Assembly (NCBI RefSeq): GCF_000148725.1
Contig: NZ_GL476320.1
Location: 885,175 to 949,174, forward strand
DNA: 64,000 nt
Origin: Roseibium sp. TrichSKD4
GTDB lineage: Bacteria; Pseudomonadota; Alphaproteobacteria; Rhizobiales; Stappiaceae
Direction: 5' to 3'
Position numbers and translations under genes: made by a program. The notes beneath the pieces are model-generated. The model saw only the letters and a list, made by a program, of their open reading frames with translations, did no database searches and was not told the origin of the DNA. How positions within the stretch are numbered: position 1 is the first letter of the stretch; the number at the start of each line of letters is the position of its first letter. Positions 36,808 through 45,843 of this stretch are shown here, piece by piece.

Positions 36808-38592
36808 ATGGCCGAACAGGAACGGCAGCGCCCCAAGGGTGCGTTTGATCATCGCCTGAAGCGCATGCGCGCGCACGGTATGAAACCCGAATATCGTGAG
36901 GATGGAACGCCTTTTGAGAAAAACCAGACGGTCAATTGTGGGTGGGGCCGACTTGTTCTGGCCAATACCTTTGATGATCCGAGAGAACTGATCGACCAAT
37001 TGCGCAAGGAAGGACCTGATCAGCGAGATATCGCGTTTTATGTGCGTGATCCGCATGTCCTGATCGGCCTTGCTCCGCAGGAACTTTTCTTGGACCCGTC
37101 CCATACTTACCGGCTTGATTTGTCGACATATCGGGTGGCACGCAGCCGGCGGAAAGGGTTCACCATCCGGCGGCTTTCCTCCCGGCGCGATGCAGATGCG
37201 ATCAATGAGCTCTATTCGAGCCGAGGCATGGTTCCAATTGCCCCGGATGTCATGTGGTCTGATCTCGACCCTCGGGCCATATCCGTTCTGGTCGCAGAGG
37301 AAGATGAAACCGGCATGATCGTCGGGACCGCCATGGGGATTGATCACAGGCGGGCAACAGATGAAACGGATGATGGCTCGTCCCTTTGGTGTCTTGCCGT
37401 TTCCGCTCAAGCCCGGTTCCCGGGTATCGGTGAGGCCCTGGTTCGCCGTCTTGCCGAGATCTTTAAGGGGCGGGGCATTCCATTTATGGACCTGTCAGTG
37501 CTGCACGATAATGATCTGGCGATCCAGCTTTATGAAAAGCTGGGTTTTGAGCGTGTTCCATATTTTACCGTCAAACGGAAAAACACCATCAACGAGGCGC
37601 TCTTTGCTGGTCCAGCACTTGAGGAAAAGCTCAATCCATATGCGACGATCATCGTGAATGAGGCCCGCCGCCGGGGGATCTGGACGGAAATTCTGGATGC
37701 TGAGGGAGGCTTCTTCCGATTGTCCTATGGCGGACGCTCGGTTCGTTGCCGAGAAGCCCTGAGCGAATTTACAAGCGCCGTGGCTATGTCAATCTGCGAT
37801 GACAAGGCCGCGACCCGCAGGGTTGTTGAGGCTGCTGGAATTTCTGTGCCAGCACAAAATTCGGCGGGTGATAAGGCCGAGGAACTGGCTTTTCTCGAAC
37901 GTTATGGCTCAGTGGTCGTAAAACCCGCCAGAGGCGAGCAAGGCAAGGGAATTGCGATTGGGTTGACCGATCCAGAGAGTTTGCAGCAAGCAATCGAAGC
38001 TGCGCGTTCGTTTTCAAATGACGTTCTGATTGAAGAATGCGTTGAAGGTTTTGATCTTCGTCTCGTTGTGATTGATTTCAAAGTGGTGGCGACGGCCATC
38101 CGCAAACCCGCAGAAGTGATCGGGGACGGGACAAGGTCGATTGTAGATTTGATCAAGGCACAGTCGCGCCGCCGGGCAGCTGCAACAGGTGGTGAGTCGA
38201 CCATAGAGATTGATGATGAGGTTCACCGGTGTCTCGAAACAGCCGGGTTTAATCTGGCGAATGTTTTACCACAGGGACAGGTTTTGCCGGTGCGGCGGAC
38301 TGCCAATCTTCATACAGGTGGGACGATCCACGATGTGACCGAAGAGACCCATCCGGTGTTGATTGAAGCGGCTATCAACGCCGCACGCGCAATTGATATT
38401 CCTGTGACGGGTATCGACCTCATGGTCAAAGACCACCGCCGCCCGGAATATAATTTTATTGAAGCAAATGAACGCCCGGGTCTTGCCAATCACGAACCTC
38501 AACCAACTGCAGAGCGGTTTGTTGATTTTTTGTTTCCGTTGTCGGTTCCACAGCCGGTCCGCGAGACGGGCAAGTCGTATGCTAAAGGGTAG
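36808..38592 (+). CDS. ngg: N-acetylglutaminylglutamine synthetase (GNAT + ATP-grasp)
   Basis: 594 residues. The first half holds a GNAT acetyltransferase (LWCLAVSAQARFPGIGEALVRRLAEIF, LYEKLGFERVPYFTV); the second half is an ATP-grasp ligase like the glutathione/cyanophycin synthetase type (VVVKPARGEQGKGIAIG, FIEANERPGLANHEPQ). Together they join and acetylate two glutamines to make the osmolyte precursor, which the preceding gene product then amidates. 3 bp after that gene. Confidence 0.93.
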   Translation: MAEQERQRPKGAFDHRLKRMRAHGMKPEYREDGTPFEKNQTVNCGWGRLVLANTFDDPRELIDQLRKEGPDQRDIAFYVRDPHVLIGLAPQELFLDPSHTYRLDLSTYRVARSRRKGFTIRRLSSRRDADAINELYSSRGMVPIAPDVMWSDLDPRAISVLVAEEDETGMIVGTAMGIDHRRATDETDDGSSLWCLAVSAQARFPGIGEALVRRLAEIFKGRGIPFMDLSVLHDNDLAIQLYEKLGFERVPYFTVKRKNTINEALFAGPALEEKLNPYATIIVNEARRRGIWTEILDAEGGFFRLSYGGRSVRCREALSEFTSAVAMSICDDKAATRRVVEAAGISVPAQNSAGDKAEELAFLERYGSVVVKPARGEQGKGIAIGLTDPESLQQAIEAARSFSNDVLIEECVEGFDLRLVVIDFKVVATAIRKPAEVIGDGTRSIVDLIKAQSRRRAAATGGESTIEIDDEVHRCLETAGFNLANVLPQGQVLPVRRTANLHTGGTIHDVTEETHPVLIEAAINAARAIDIPVTGIDLMVKDHRRPEYNFIEANERPGLANHEPQPTAERFVDFLFPLSVPQPVRETGKSYAKG

Positions 38593-38599
38593 TCGCGCT

Positions 38600-39052
38600 T
38601 TAGACTGACGGTGATGAGGATGGTGCCCCGACCAGTTGTCCGTTTGGCAGTTTTTCTTCCATGACGGCAGGGTCTACCCCCAACCATCTAATTGCATCGC
38701 CAATTTTCATAAACGCAGAGCACGGGTTCTGTGTGTGCCGAGCGTAATAATCCGAATAATCACGGGCCACGACCAGATGTGGAATGTTTCCTGCGACAAT
38801 TGCCATGCGATGCGCAATGCCTTTCTCTTGGAGGCCTGTTGCGACCAATTCCGCTTGACTGGTCAAGGCTTGCTCCGGCATGCGCATATCGGTCATGTTA
38901 CGCATATCATTGAGCGAATATTTGACCGTTTCGGAGAATGGTTTTTCTACGAAGTCTTGAAAGCCGGTCGCGAGTTCTCCAAAGGTGACGACACCCCAAT
39001 AGTCGACATGAAGAAATTCAAACTGCGGAAGGACTGTCAATTCGATCGGCAT
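38600..39052 (-). CDS. Small STAS/SpoIIAA-like protein of unknown function
   Basis: 150 residues, no signal peptide or membrane segment. The pattern of a short beta strand (FLHVDYWGVVTFGEL) followed by alternating helices and strands (YSLNDMRNMTDMRM, HRMAIVAGNIPHLVVARDYSDYYA) recalls SpoIIAA/STAS-like domains, but this is a weak call. It begins one base before the stop of the solute-binding protein gene, so the two form an operon within the NAGGN locus. It may be a regulatory partner. Confidence 0.65.
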   Translation of the reverse strand: MPIELTVLPQFEFLHVDYWGVVTFGELATGFQDFVEKPFSETVKYSLNDMRNMTDMRMPEQALTSQAELVATGLQEKGIAHRMAIVAGNIPHLVVARDYSDYYARHTQNPCSAFMKIGDAIRWLGVDPAVMEEKLPNGQLVGAPSSSPSV

Positions 39053-39053
39053 C

Positions 39054-40319
39054 TTACGGCCAGCCCGGGAGTTTGAGTTCCAACGCGCGTTTTAAAAGAT
39101 CTCTGTCGTACCTGTCAGCGGCTTCCTGTGCCGTAATCTCACCGAGAAGCAGCTGCTTTGTCAGGACTTCCAGAGAAGGACCCTTGAGGGGTGTTAGAAA
39201 CTCAAGCGCAGGCGTTGCACCTTTGTCATCAAAATGACGCTCTATCTCCATCTCATAAAGTGGCTGATTTTCGTCCCATGTGCAGGTGTCAATCGCGAAA
39301 GGACCGAATGCGATATCTGTTTGTTTCAACAATTCGCAGTTTGCCTCATCCATTACAAAGTCGATGAATTTCAGTGCGGCTTTTCGGTTTTGACCGGCTA
39401 TAGGCACATACAAACCAAGCGGCATCCAAAGTGTTGCCCCAGAGTTTTGTGTTTTTCCGGGTATTGGAAAAAAACCAATCTGATCAGGGGCAGCGGGATC
39501 CAAATCGTTGAGGAGACCCACCACAACACTCAAACCGATTGTATGCGCTGCGCGCCCACTTGCGAGATCGGTGACACTTTCGCGCAATATCCGACTTCCA
39601 GCTTTTCGGTCGACGTAACCCAAGTTCTGAAGTTGGCTTAGTTTCTCAAAGCTGATCCGCGCCTTGTTGTCAGACCCGTACTTGATTTGTCCGTTTGTAA
39701 GGCGTGTGGGGAAATTCGGATCATCGGCAAGTACATTATGAAAATCTGCCAGAAACAACACCTGTGTTGTCCAGGTTGTTTCCAGCGAGAAAGAAATTGG
39801 AGATACTCCAGCTGCTGCAACTTTGGCGCAGTTTTCAAGAAATTCGTTCCAGGTTTCTGGCTCTTCCAAGCCCAGACTGCGGTAGATTTTCTTGTTATAG
39901 AAGATGCCGCCCACGAGCATCGATCCATAAGGAGCTGCGAGGAGTTTTCCGTTTTGGCTTGCTGATAGGGCAAAAGATGGATTGACGTGTTGGCTAAAGG
40001 CGCGGTCCGACAAGTCAAACAGATGGTTAGCAGGTTTTGCGGCGTGCAGGATCGATCCGGTCAAATACGCCATTACATCCGGTGGGGTATCGGATAGAAG
40101 TTGGGCCTTGAAACGCGCTTCTCGGGTAATTCCTCCGGGGCGCTCGGTTACTTTGACTTTTATCTCTGTGTGTTTTCTCTCAAATTCCCGAGCAATCCGT
40201 ATCAGTCCGGGGCTCAGGGATTTGTCAGCTTGAACAACAAGGGTTTCCGCATTCGATGTTGACAACGGAGACCCGATTACAACGCATAACAGCAGGAAAA
40301 ACTGAACCGCGGCCCGCAT
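39054..40319 (-). CDS. Extracellular solute-binding protein (family 1), orphan
   Basis: 421 residues with a Sec signal (VQFFLLLCVVIGSPLSTSNA). The mature part has the sugar-type binding-protein fold: LVVQADKSLSPGLIRIAREFERKH, GSMLVGGIFYNKKIYRSLGLEEPETWNEF. No ABC permease or ATPase gene is near. It pairs with the STAS-like gene downstream and is divergent from a hybrid histidine kinase with a short periplasmic part, so it may be a sensory receptor rather than a transporter part. Ligand unknown. Confidence 0.85.
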   Translation of the reverse strand: MRAAVQFFLLLCVVIGSPLSTSNAETLVVQADKSLSPGLIRIAREFERKHTEIKVKVTERPGGITREARFKAQLLSDTPPDVMAYLTGSILHAAKPANHLFDLSDRAFSQHVNPSFALSASQNGKLLAAPYGSMLVGGIFYNKKIYRSLGLEEPETWNEFLENCAKVAAAGVSPISFSLETTWTTQVLFLADFHNVLADDPNFPTRLTNGQIKYGSDNKARISFEKLSQLQNLGYVDRKAGSRILRESVTDLASGRAAHTIGLSVVVGLLNDLDPAAPDQIGFFPIPGKTQNSGATLWMPLGLYVPIAGQNRKAALKFIDFVMDEANCELLKQTDIAFGPFAIDTCTWDENQPLYEMEIERHFDDKGATPALEFLTPLKGPSLEVLTKQLLLGEITAQEAADRYDRDLLKRALELKLPGWP

Positions 40320-40471
40320 TATAACCCAATCGTTGCTAGTAAATATAATTACGTTTATACAGCATGTTACCTTGCGTCAAACAATTCAGCCCGGATCTGA
40401 ATTTCGTCCTCAAAACGAGCGTTGGAGCGGTCTAGGGTGGCACATTTTGGCAATTCCCAAAAAATCAACCG

Positions 40472-42668
40472 ATGTATGTTCGGATCGCCGGGCCACTTGT
40501 TCTAGTTTTGATGGCGGTTTTGACACTTTCCGTGTTTTTAGGCTTTAGGTTCGTGTCCGGGGCATTTGAGCGTCAGTATTATGAACACTCGGATGGCGCA
40601 TACGCATGCTCTCGCGAGAACGCTTGGGCCAGTCCTAAACTCTTCGGATATCGCATTGGGGATATGGATCGGTGAGGGCGTCCTCGCATATGACGAAGTC
40701 ATTTCAGTTGAAATTGAAAATTTGCTGGGCAATGCCGTTTTTGAGCAAAAAAAGGGTGATGCAGGGAATGTGGGAAAAACAATTGATCTGGAAATCGTAA
40801 GTCCTCTAGACGGTCGATCTCAGATTGGCTCGTTGCGAGTTGCTGTTCGTGTTCCACAGGCGCCCTCAGCTCAACCGTTTTTTCTGATTGCCGGCTTCCT
40901 ATGGCCCGTGGGAGTTTTGGGCCTGCTTGCCGGGTCGGTCTATTTGCTTATTCGTTCTCGGGTTTTGCTTCCCATACAGGCCTTGCATGACAAGGTAGTC
41001 GTTTCCGGCACCGACGCGTCCCAATTGTTAAGCCGATCTGATGATTTTGGGGCGTCGGAGCTAAATGAACTTGATGCCGCGTTCACGCAGACCTTTTGGA
41101 CCATTCATGAAAAGGAAAAACTGGAACGGGAGATACTCCAGGAACGTGCAATCCTCTTCGATGCTGCAGATAAGGCCTTGAAAACAATAGATATGGGTAT
41201 GGTCTGTATCGGCGTCGATGGCGAGAGCGGTGTTCCCATGCGGATGGGGTTGCCGCTGCCTGACGAATTGACCTTTCTTGAAACAGCCTTTCTTGAAGGT
41301 GGCAAAGATTTCGGCGATGAGTTGCAGAAGGCGAAATTTGCATATGACGAGACAAGTATTGCAAGTACTCCGGATGACGAAGATACGCCGTCGCACATTT
41401 CCTATGAAGTTGAAATAAAACTCTCCAAGCTGGTTGGCTGGTATCTGACTGTTGCCGAACTTGCTGGTGGCGCGATCGCCTTAATTTTCCGTGATGTCTC
41501 TTCTGAGTTGCGGCTTCGGCAACAAATTGCGTTGGCTCACAAAAACGAGACGATTGGCCGGCTTACCGGTGGCGTCGCACACGACTTCAACAATCTGCTC
41601 AACATCGTTCATGGCAATCTGGAAGTGTTTTTGGAGAAGCACCCGGAATACAGCGAAAATGAGTGGCTATTAGCTGGATTGTCTGCGTCACGAAAAGGTG
41701 GGCAATTGACCCGAAGCCTGCTGACGTTCGCGCGCGAAAGCCAACTAAAGCAGGAAGTGGTCGACTTGAATGAACATGTCGGTCAGACCATGCGGTGGAT
41801 GATCCGCATCTTGCCTGAAAACATCAGTGTTGAAACCGTCCTGCAACAAGGGCTGTGGAGCACGACGGCCGATGTTGCGATGACGGAAAATGCGCTTTTG
41901 AACTTGGTGATCAATGCCCGCGATGCCATGGCCGATGGTGGCAGCCTGACGATTGAGACAGCAAACGTTCGTATCGAGCAGGATTACATTGCCGAGAGGG
42001 GAGAGACACTGAAACCCGGACGATATGTTGCTGTCTCTGTTTCCGACACAGGAACGGGTATAACTGAAGACATCATCGACAAGATTTTTGATCCGTTTTT
42101 TACAACCAAGGAGACGGGGAAGGGCTCAGGGGTTGGATTGTCGATGGTCATTGGTTTCATGAAGCAATCCAATGGAACTGTCCGCGTTTATTCCGAGCCT
42201 GGTGTCGGGACGACCTTCAAACTTTTCTTCCCGGCAACTTATGGCGAGCGGTCGAATGACAATGCAATAAGGACCCAACTTACCCGCCCAACAAATGGTG
42301 CATCGGTTCTGCTGGTTGAGGATGACCCGTTGCTCAGAAGGACCATTCAGGAACTTCTTGAAGTCTCCAGTTACATCGTGACAGTCGCCGAAAATGGCCA
42401 AAAGGGCCTACAAATGTACAAGGCAACCCCGGATTCCTTTGACGTGGTTTTGACGGACGTTGTAATGCCCGGGAACTATATGGGGCCACAGATGATCCGC
42501 GAAATGCGGAAGATCAGGAAAAACCTTCGAGTTATTTTTATGTCGGGCTATTCACAAGAAGCCACGGTCCACGGCAACGGGGTCTCTCCAAAAGACCTGC
42601 GCTTGATCAAGCCGGTTAGTCGTCAGCTCTTGGTAGAAGTGATTGAAAGACTACTGACAGAAGAGTAA
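40472..42668 (+). pseudogene. Membrane hybrid histidine kinase, split by a one-base frameshift near its N-terminus
   Basis: Frame one (40472-40591) gives MYVRIAGPLVLVLMAVLTLSV, a membrane helix, and continues to QYYEHS. Removing one G at 40591-40592 continues into MAHTHALARTLGPVLNSSD in the second frame, making a protein of 731 residues. The order is: helix 1, a short periplasmic stretch, helix 2 (FFLIAGFLWPVGVLGLLAGSVYLL), a HAMP-like linker, a linker domain, the H-box GGVAHDFNNLL (His370), an ATPase domain ([27 protein letters not shown]) and a C-terminal receiver (VLLVEDDPLLR, VVLTDVVMPG). A start at 40593 or 40566 without helix 1 is the alternative. Confidence 0.8.
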
Positions 42669-42829
42669 AATTAAATCTGCTGACGGTTGCTGAACCTCAA
42701 TGATTCCCGTAGGTTAATGGTCTCAATTGGGTCCTGTTTTGGCTTGTCGACAGCCCTTGGCAACAGGATAGCCACCGCTCTTTATTGCCACCTTGCCCGT
42801 GGCGCGAAACACCGAAAAACGGACCAGAC

Positions 42830-44032
42830 ATGACGCGACTTGCGATTGACATTCCTTATCTGACACGCGTTTTGAAGGAGCTTCTCGCAGTCCCCAGTCC
42901 AACGGGCTACACCGATGAAATTGTCCGGTGTGTGTCTCAAGAACTGGAAGCGCTCGGCGTCTTTTATGAAATCACGCGGCGGGGGGCAGTCAGAGCCAGA
43001 CTTGATGGGCGCAAGTCCAAACCTGCTCGGGCCTTTGTGTCCCACCTGGATACGCTGGGTGCTCAGGTCAAGGCTCTGAAGGACAATGGCCGTCTTGAAT
43101 TGGTGCCCATCGGGCATTGGTCTGCGCGGTTTGCTGAGGGGGCTCGCACGACCATCTATTCTGACAGCGGCGCTTATTGGGGCACAATCTTACCCATCAA
43201 GGCCTCCGGTCACACCTACAATGACGGCATCGATACGTTGCCGGTTGGCTGGGAATATGTTGAGCTGCGGGTAGACGCCTATTCCAAAAACTCCGAAGAC
43301 CTGAAACGGCTCGGAATTGATGTTGGCGATATCGTCTCAATTGATCCTGCTCCGGAGTTTCTGGAAAACGGGTTCATTGTTTCGCGCCACTTGGACAACA
43401 AGGCAGGCGTTGCAATTATGCTAGCCGCGCTAAAGGCCATGATTGATGAGGGTGTGGAGCCTGAAGTTGATATCTATTGGCTGTTCACCATTGCGGAGGA
43501 GATCGGGCATGGGGCAACGTCGGTACTAACCCCAGAGATCGCTTCAATGGTCGCGATTGACAACGGCACATCGGCTCCGGGACAGAATTCAGATGAATTC
43601 GGTGTCACGATTGGAATGGCCGACCAAACTGGTCCGTTTGATTTTCACCTGACCCGCAAGATGGTTCAGATTTGCCGGGACAATGACATATCGTTCCAGA
43701 AGGATGTCTTTCGCTATTATCGATCAGATGCGGCTTCGGCCATTGAGGCGGGCGCGGACGTGCGCACGGCTCTCATTACATTTGGGGTCGATGCCAGCCA
43801 CGGCTATGAACGGATCCACATGCATGCGCTGCGGTCTGTTGCAGAGCTAGCCACCGCCTATGCTGTCAGCCCGGTCGAAATCAAACGGGATGCGCGGGAA
43901 TACTCAAGCCTGAAAGGCTTCACCGTTCAGCCGACAGAAGATGCCGATCAGGCGCTTCATCCAGAAACTGATGAACCTGCAGCTGAGCCCGTCCACGAAC
44001 CGCTGGATCATGATGCGACAGGCAATACTTGA
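42830..44032 (+). CDS. M42-family peptidase of the NAGGN system
   Basis: 400 residues from the ATG at 42830; an in-frame TTG earlier is rejected. M42/M20-like zinc peptidase features: FVSHLDTLGAQV, ASGHTYNDGIDT, VSRHLDNKAGVAIMLAAL, TIAEEIGHG, FGVDASHGYERIHM. An M42 peptidase of this kind accompanies NAGGN synthesis genes in many genomes and may recycle the dipeptide osmolyte. Here it is separated from them by the kinase block. The acidic C-terminal tail looks disordered. Confidence 0.85.
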   Translation: MTRLAIDIPYLTRVLKELLAVPSPTGYTDEIVRCVSQELEALGVFYEITRRGAVRARLDGRKSKPARAFVSHLDTLGAQVKALKDNGRLELVPIGHWSARFAEGARTTIYSDSGAYWGTILPIKASGHTYNDGIDTLPVGWEYVELRVDAYSKNSEDLKRLGIDVGDIVSIDPAPEFLENGFIVSRHLDNKAGVAIMLAALKAMIDEGVEPEVDIYWLFTIAEEIGHGATSVLTPEIASMVAIDNGTSAPGQNSDEFGVTIGMADQTGPFDFHLTRKMVQICRDNDISFQKDVFRYYRSDAASAIEAGADVRTALITFGVDASHGYERIHMHALRSVAELATAYAVSPVEIKRDAREYSSLKGFTVQPTEDADQALHPETDEPAAEPVHEPLDHDATGNT

Positions 44033-44044
44033 ATGAAATGAACA

Positions 44045-44806
44045 TTATTTTCCGGGCGTGCGCATTGTTGCACGCTCCAGCATGTAAACTTCCGCATGCT
44101 CCATATGCTCACGCATGATGTCCCGGCAAAGCTGTTTGTCTCCGGCCTTGATCGTGCGTAGCAGGCGAACTTGGTAGTGCAGGCCGGTTTCTCTTAAGGC
44201 TGGATTTGGCTCTTTGTAGATGGACCGGCACACCGTCATGTCGCGCAGCAGGCTCAAAAGAAAATTGCAGGTAAAGGCCAGCAACGGATTGGGGCAATGA
44301 CGCGCTAACTCCTCATGAAACTCAAGTTCAGCCAGCCGCTGCGCGTATTCTTCTTCTGCCGTTTTTGGCTCGTCTTCATAAAGCCGTATACAGCCTTGCA
44401 GAGCCACAAAAGTCTCCTCTGAGAGGGAGCCTGCCACGGACGCCGCGAGTTCTGGTTCAAGCTGCTTTCTAAGGGCGTAAATATCTGAGATCGTTGGTGT
44501 GTTGAATAGAAAAAGGTTATCCAGCAATCGGATCGCTTCGCCCGGCTCGACTGCAGAGACAAATATTCCACCACCCGGACCGCTTTTTGTCGTGATCAGG
44601 CCCTGAAATTCCAGCACCTTCAGGGCTTCTCGGAGAGTACCACGGGAAACCTTCACGACCTCCGGCTGGAGCCAGTCGTTCGGTAAACGATCTCCCGGCT
44701 GAAGATTTGCCTCAACAATTCTTTCGCGGATCTGTTGCGCGACCTTGTCGGGTCGGCGGAGGCGTCTACCCTGTTTTTGATCGTTTTCTGGCTGTGTTTG
44801 GGGCAT
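44045..44806 (-). CDS. GntR-family regulator (FadR/FCD type)
   Basis: 253 residues. The winged helix lies at about 15-75 (KVAQQIRERIVEANLQPGDRLPNDW, SRGTLREALKVLEFQGLI), followed by an all-helical FCD ligand domain. It is convergent with the M42 gene and lies 32 bp downstream of the dipeptide transporter operon on the same strand, so that operon is its most likely target. Confidence 0.86.
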   Translation of the reverse strand: MPQTQPENDQKQGRRLRRPDKVAQQIRERIVEANLQPGDRLPNDWLQPEVVKVSRGTLREALKVLEFQGLITTKSGPGGGIFVSAVEPGEAIRLLDNLFLFNTPTISDIYALRKQLEPELAASVAGSLSEETFVALQGCIRLYEDEPKTAEEEYAQRLAELEFHEELARHCPNPLLAFTCNFLLSLLRDMTVCRSIYKEPNPALRETGLHYQVRLLRTIKAGDKQLCRDIMREHMEHAEVYMLERATMRTPGK

Positions 44807-44838
44807 GCCGGATATCCGAACCTGTACGCTTTAACTGG

Positions 44839-45843
44839 CTATGCACTTGCAAGCGGATGATAGCAAGCGGCAAAATGGTCGGCCTGACCGCCAGTTGCTT
44901 CACTTGGTGATGGTTTGCCTGCGAGACACTTGTCTGTTTTGTAAGCGCAACGTGCCGCAAAGGCACATCCAAGTGGCGGATTATATGGGTCGGGTAATTC
45001 CGCGCTGGCATCCTCGGCCAGAAGCTCATGACGTCCCGGCGCAGGGGCAGATCGCATGAGCAAGTCGGTATAAGGGTGGAGTGGTTTTGCAAAGACATCT
45101 CGTGCCGGGCCTAATTCTGCAAGGCGGCCAAAATACATGACGGCCACCCGATCACTCACGCTTTCGACGACCGATAGATCATGGCTGATGAAAACATATG
45201 TCAGTCCGAACCGGTCTTTCAGATCATCCAGCAGATTGAGAACCTGTGCTTGTACAGAAACATCCAACGCAGAAACGGGTTCATCCAGAACGATTAACTC
45301 GGGGCCAGCTGCAAGCGCGCGGGCAATTCCGATGCGCTGTGCCTGACCACCCGAAAACTCATGCGGGTACCGCTCCAAAAACTCTGGAGCTAGGTTCACC
45401 GCTTCAAGAAGCTCTTCAAGTCGTTGTTCTCGGCCTTGGCTTTTTAGTTCGGTCAGGTGTTTCAGAGGGGCTTCCAGTATGGTACGAATGGTCTTTCGCG
45501 GATTGAGTGAGGCGACCGGGTCTTGAAAGACATACTGAACCTTGCGAGCAAGGGCGCGACGGTCGGCTTTTGCCAGTTCGCTCAAATCCGTTCCATCAAA
45601 ATGGATCGTGCCGCCCGTTGGTCTGTCGAGCCCGACAATCAGCCGAGCTAGCGTTGACTTTCCACAACCGGATTCTCCAACCACACCAAGGGTTTCACCT
45701 TTACGTACATCAAGTGAGACGCTCTGAACGGCGTGCACTGCCGGTGTCTGGCCGCCAAACAGCTTACGCTCGCCGCCGAATACACGTTCCACGTCGCTGA
45801 TGGAAAGCAGTGTGCCGGATACCGGTTCAGGATGCTTGGTCAT
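44839..45843 (-). CDS. Dipeptide/oligopeptide ABC transporter ATP-binding protein (DppF-like)
   Basis: 334 residues from the ATG at 45843 (GGAGC upstream); a GTG one codon earlier is possible. Walker A GESGCGKST, signature FSGGQAQRIGIARALA, Walker B IVLDEPVSALD, and the C-terminal oligopeptide-ABC zone with Cys residues (LGCAFAARCAYKTDKC). Last gene of the transporter operon, overlapping the fused permease-ATPase gene by 17 bases. Confidence 0.92.
   Translation of the reverse strand: MTKHPEPVSGTLLSISDVERVFGGERKLFGGQTPAVHAVQSVSLDVRKGETLGVVGESGCGKSTLARLIVGLDRPTGGTIHFDGTDLSELAKADRRALARKVQYVFQDPVASLNPRKTIRTILEAPLKHLTELKSQGREQRLEELLEAVNLAPEFLERYPHEFSGGQAQRIGIARALAAGPELIVLDEPVSALDVSVQAQVLNLLDDLKDRFGLTYVFISHDLSVVESVSDRVAVMYFGRLAELGPARDVFAKPLHPYTDLLMRSAPAPGRHELLAEDASAELPDPYNPPLGCAFAARCAYKTDKCLAGKPSPSEATGGQADHFAACYHPLASA

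Noticed and set aside
43955-44032. C-terminal acidic tail of the M42 peptidase as a frameshift artefact
   Set aside because: The tail is in frame with no homopolymer at its start, and variable tails are common, so it is taken as real.
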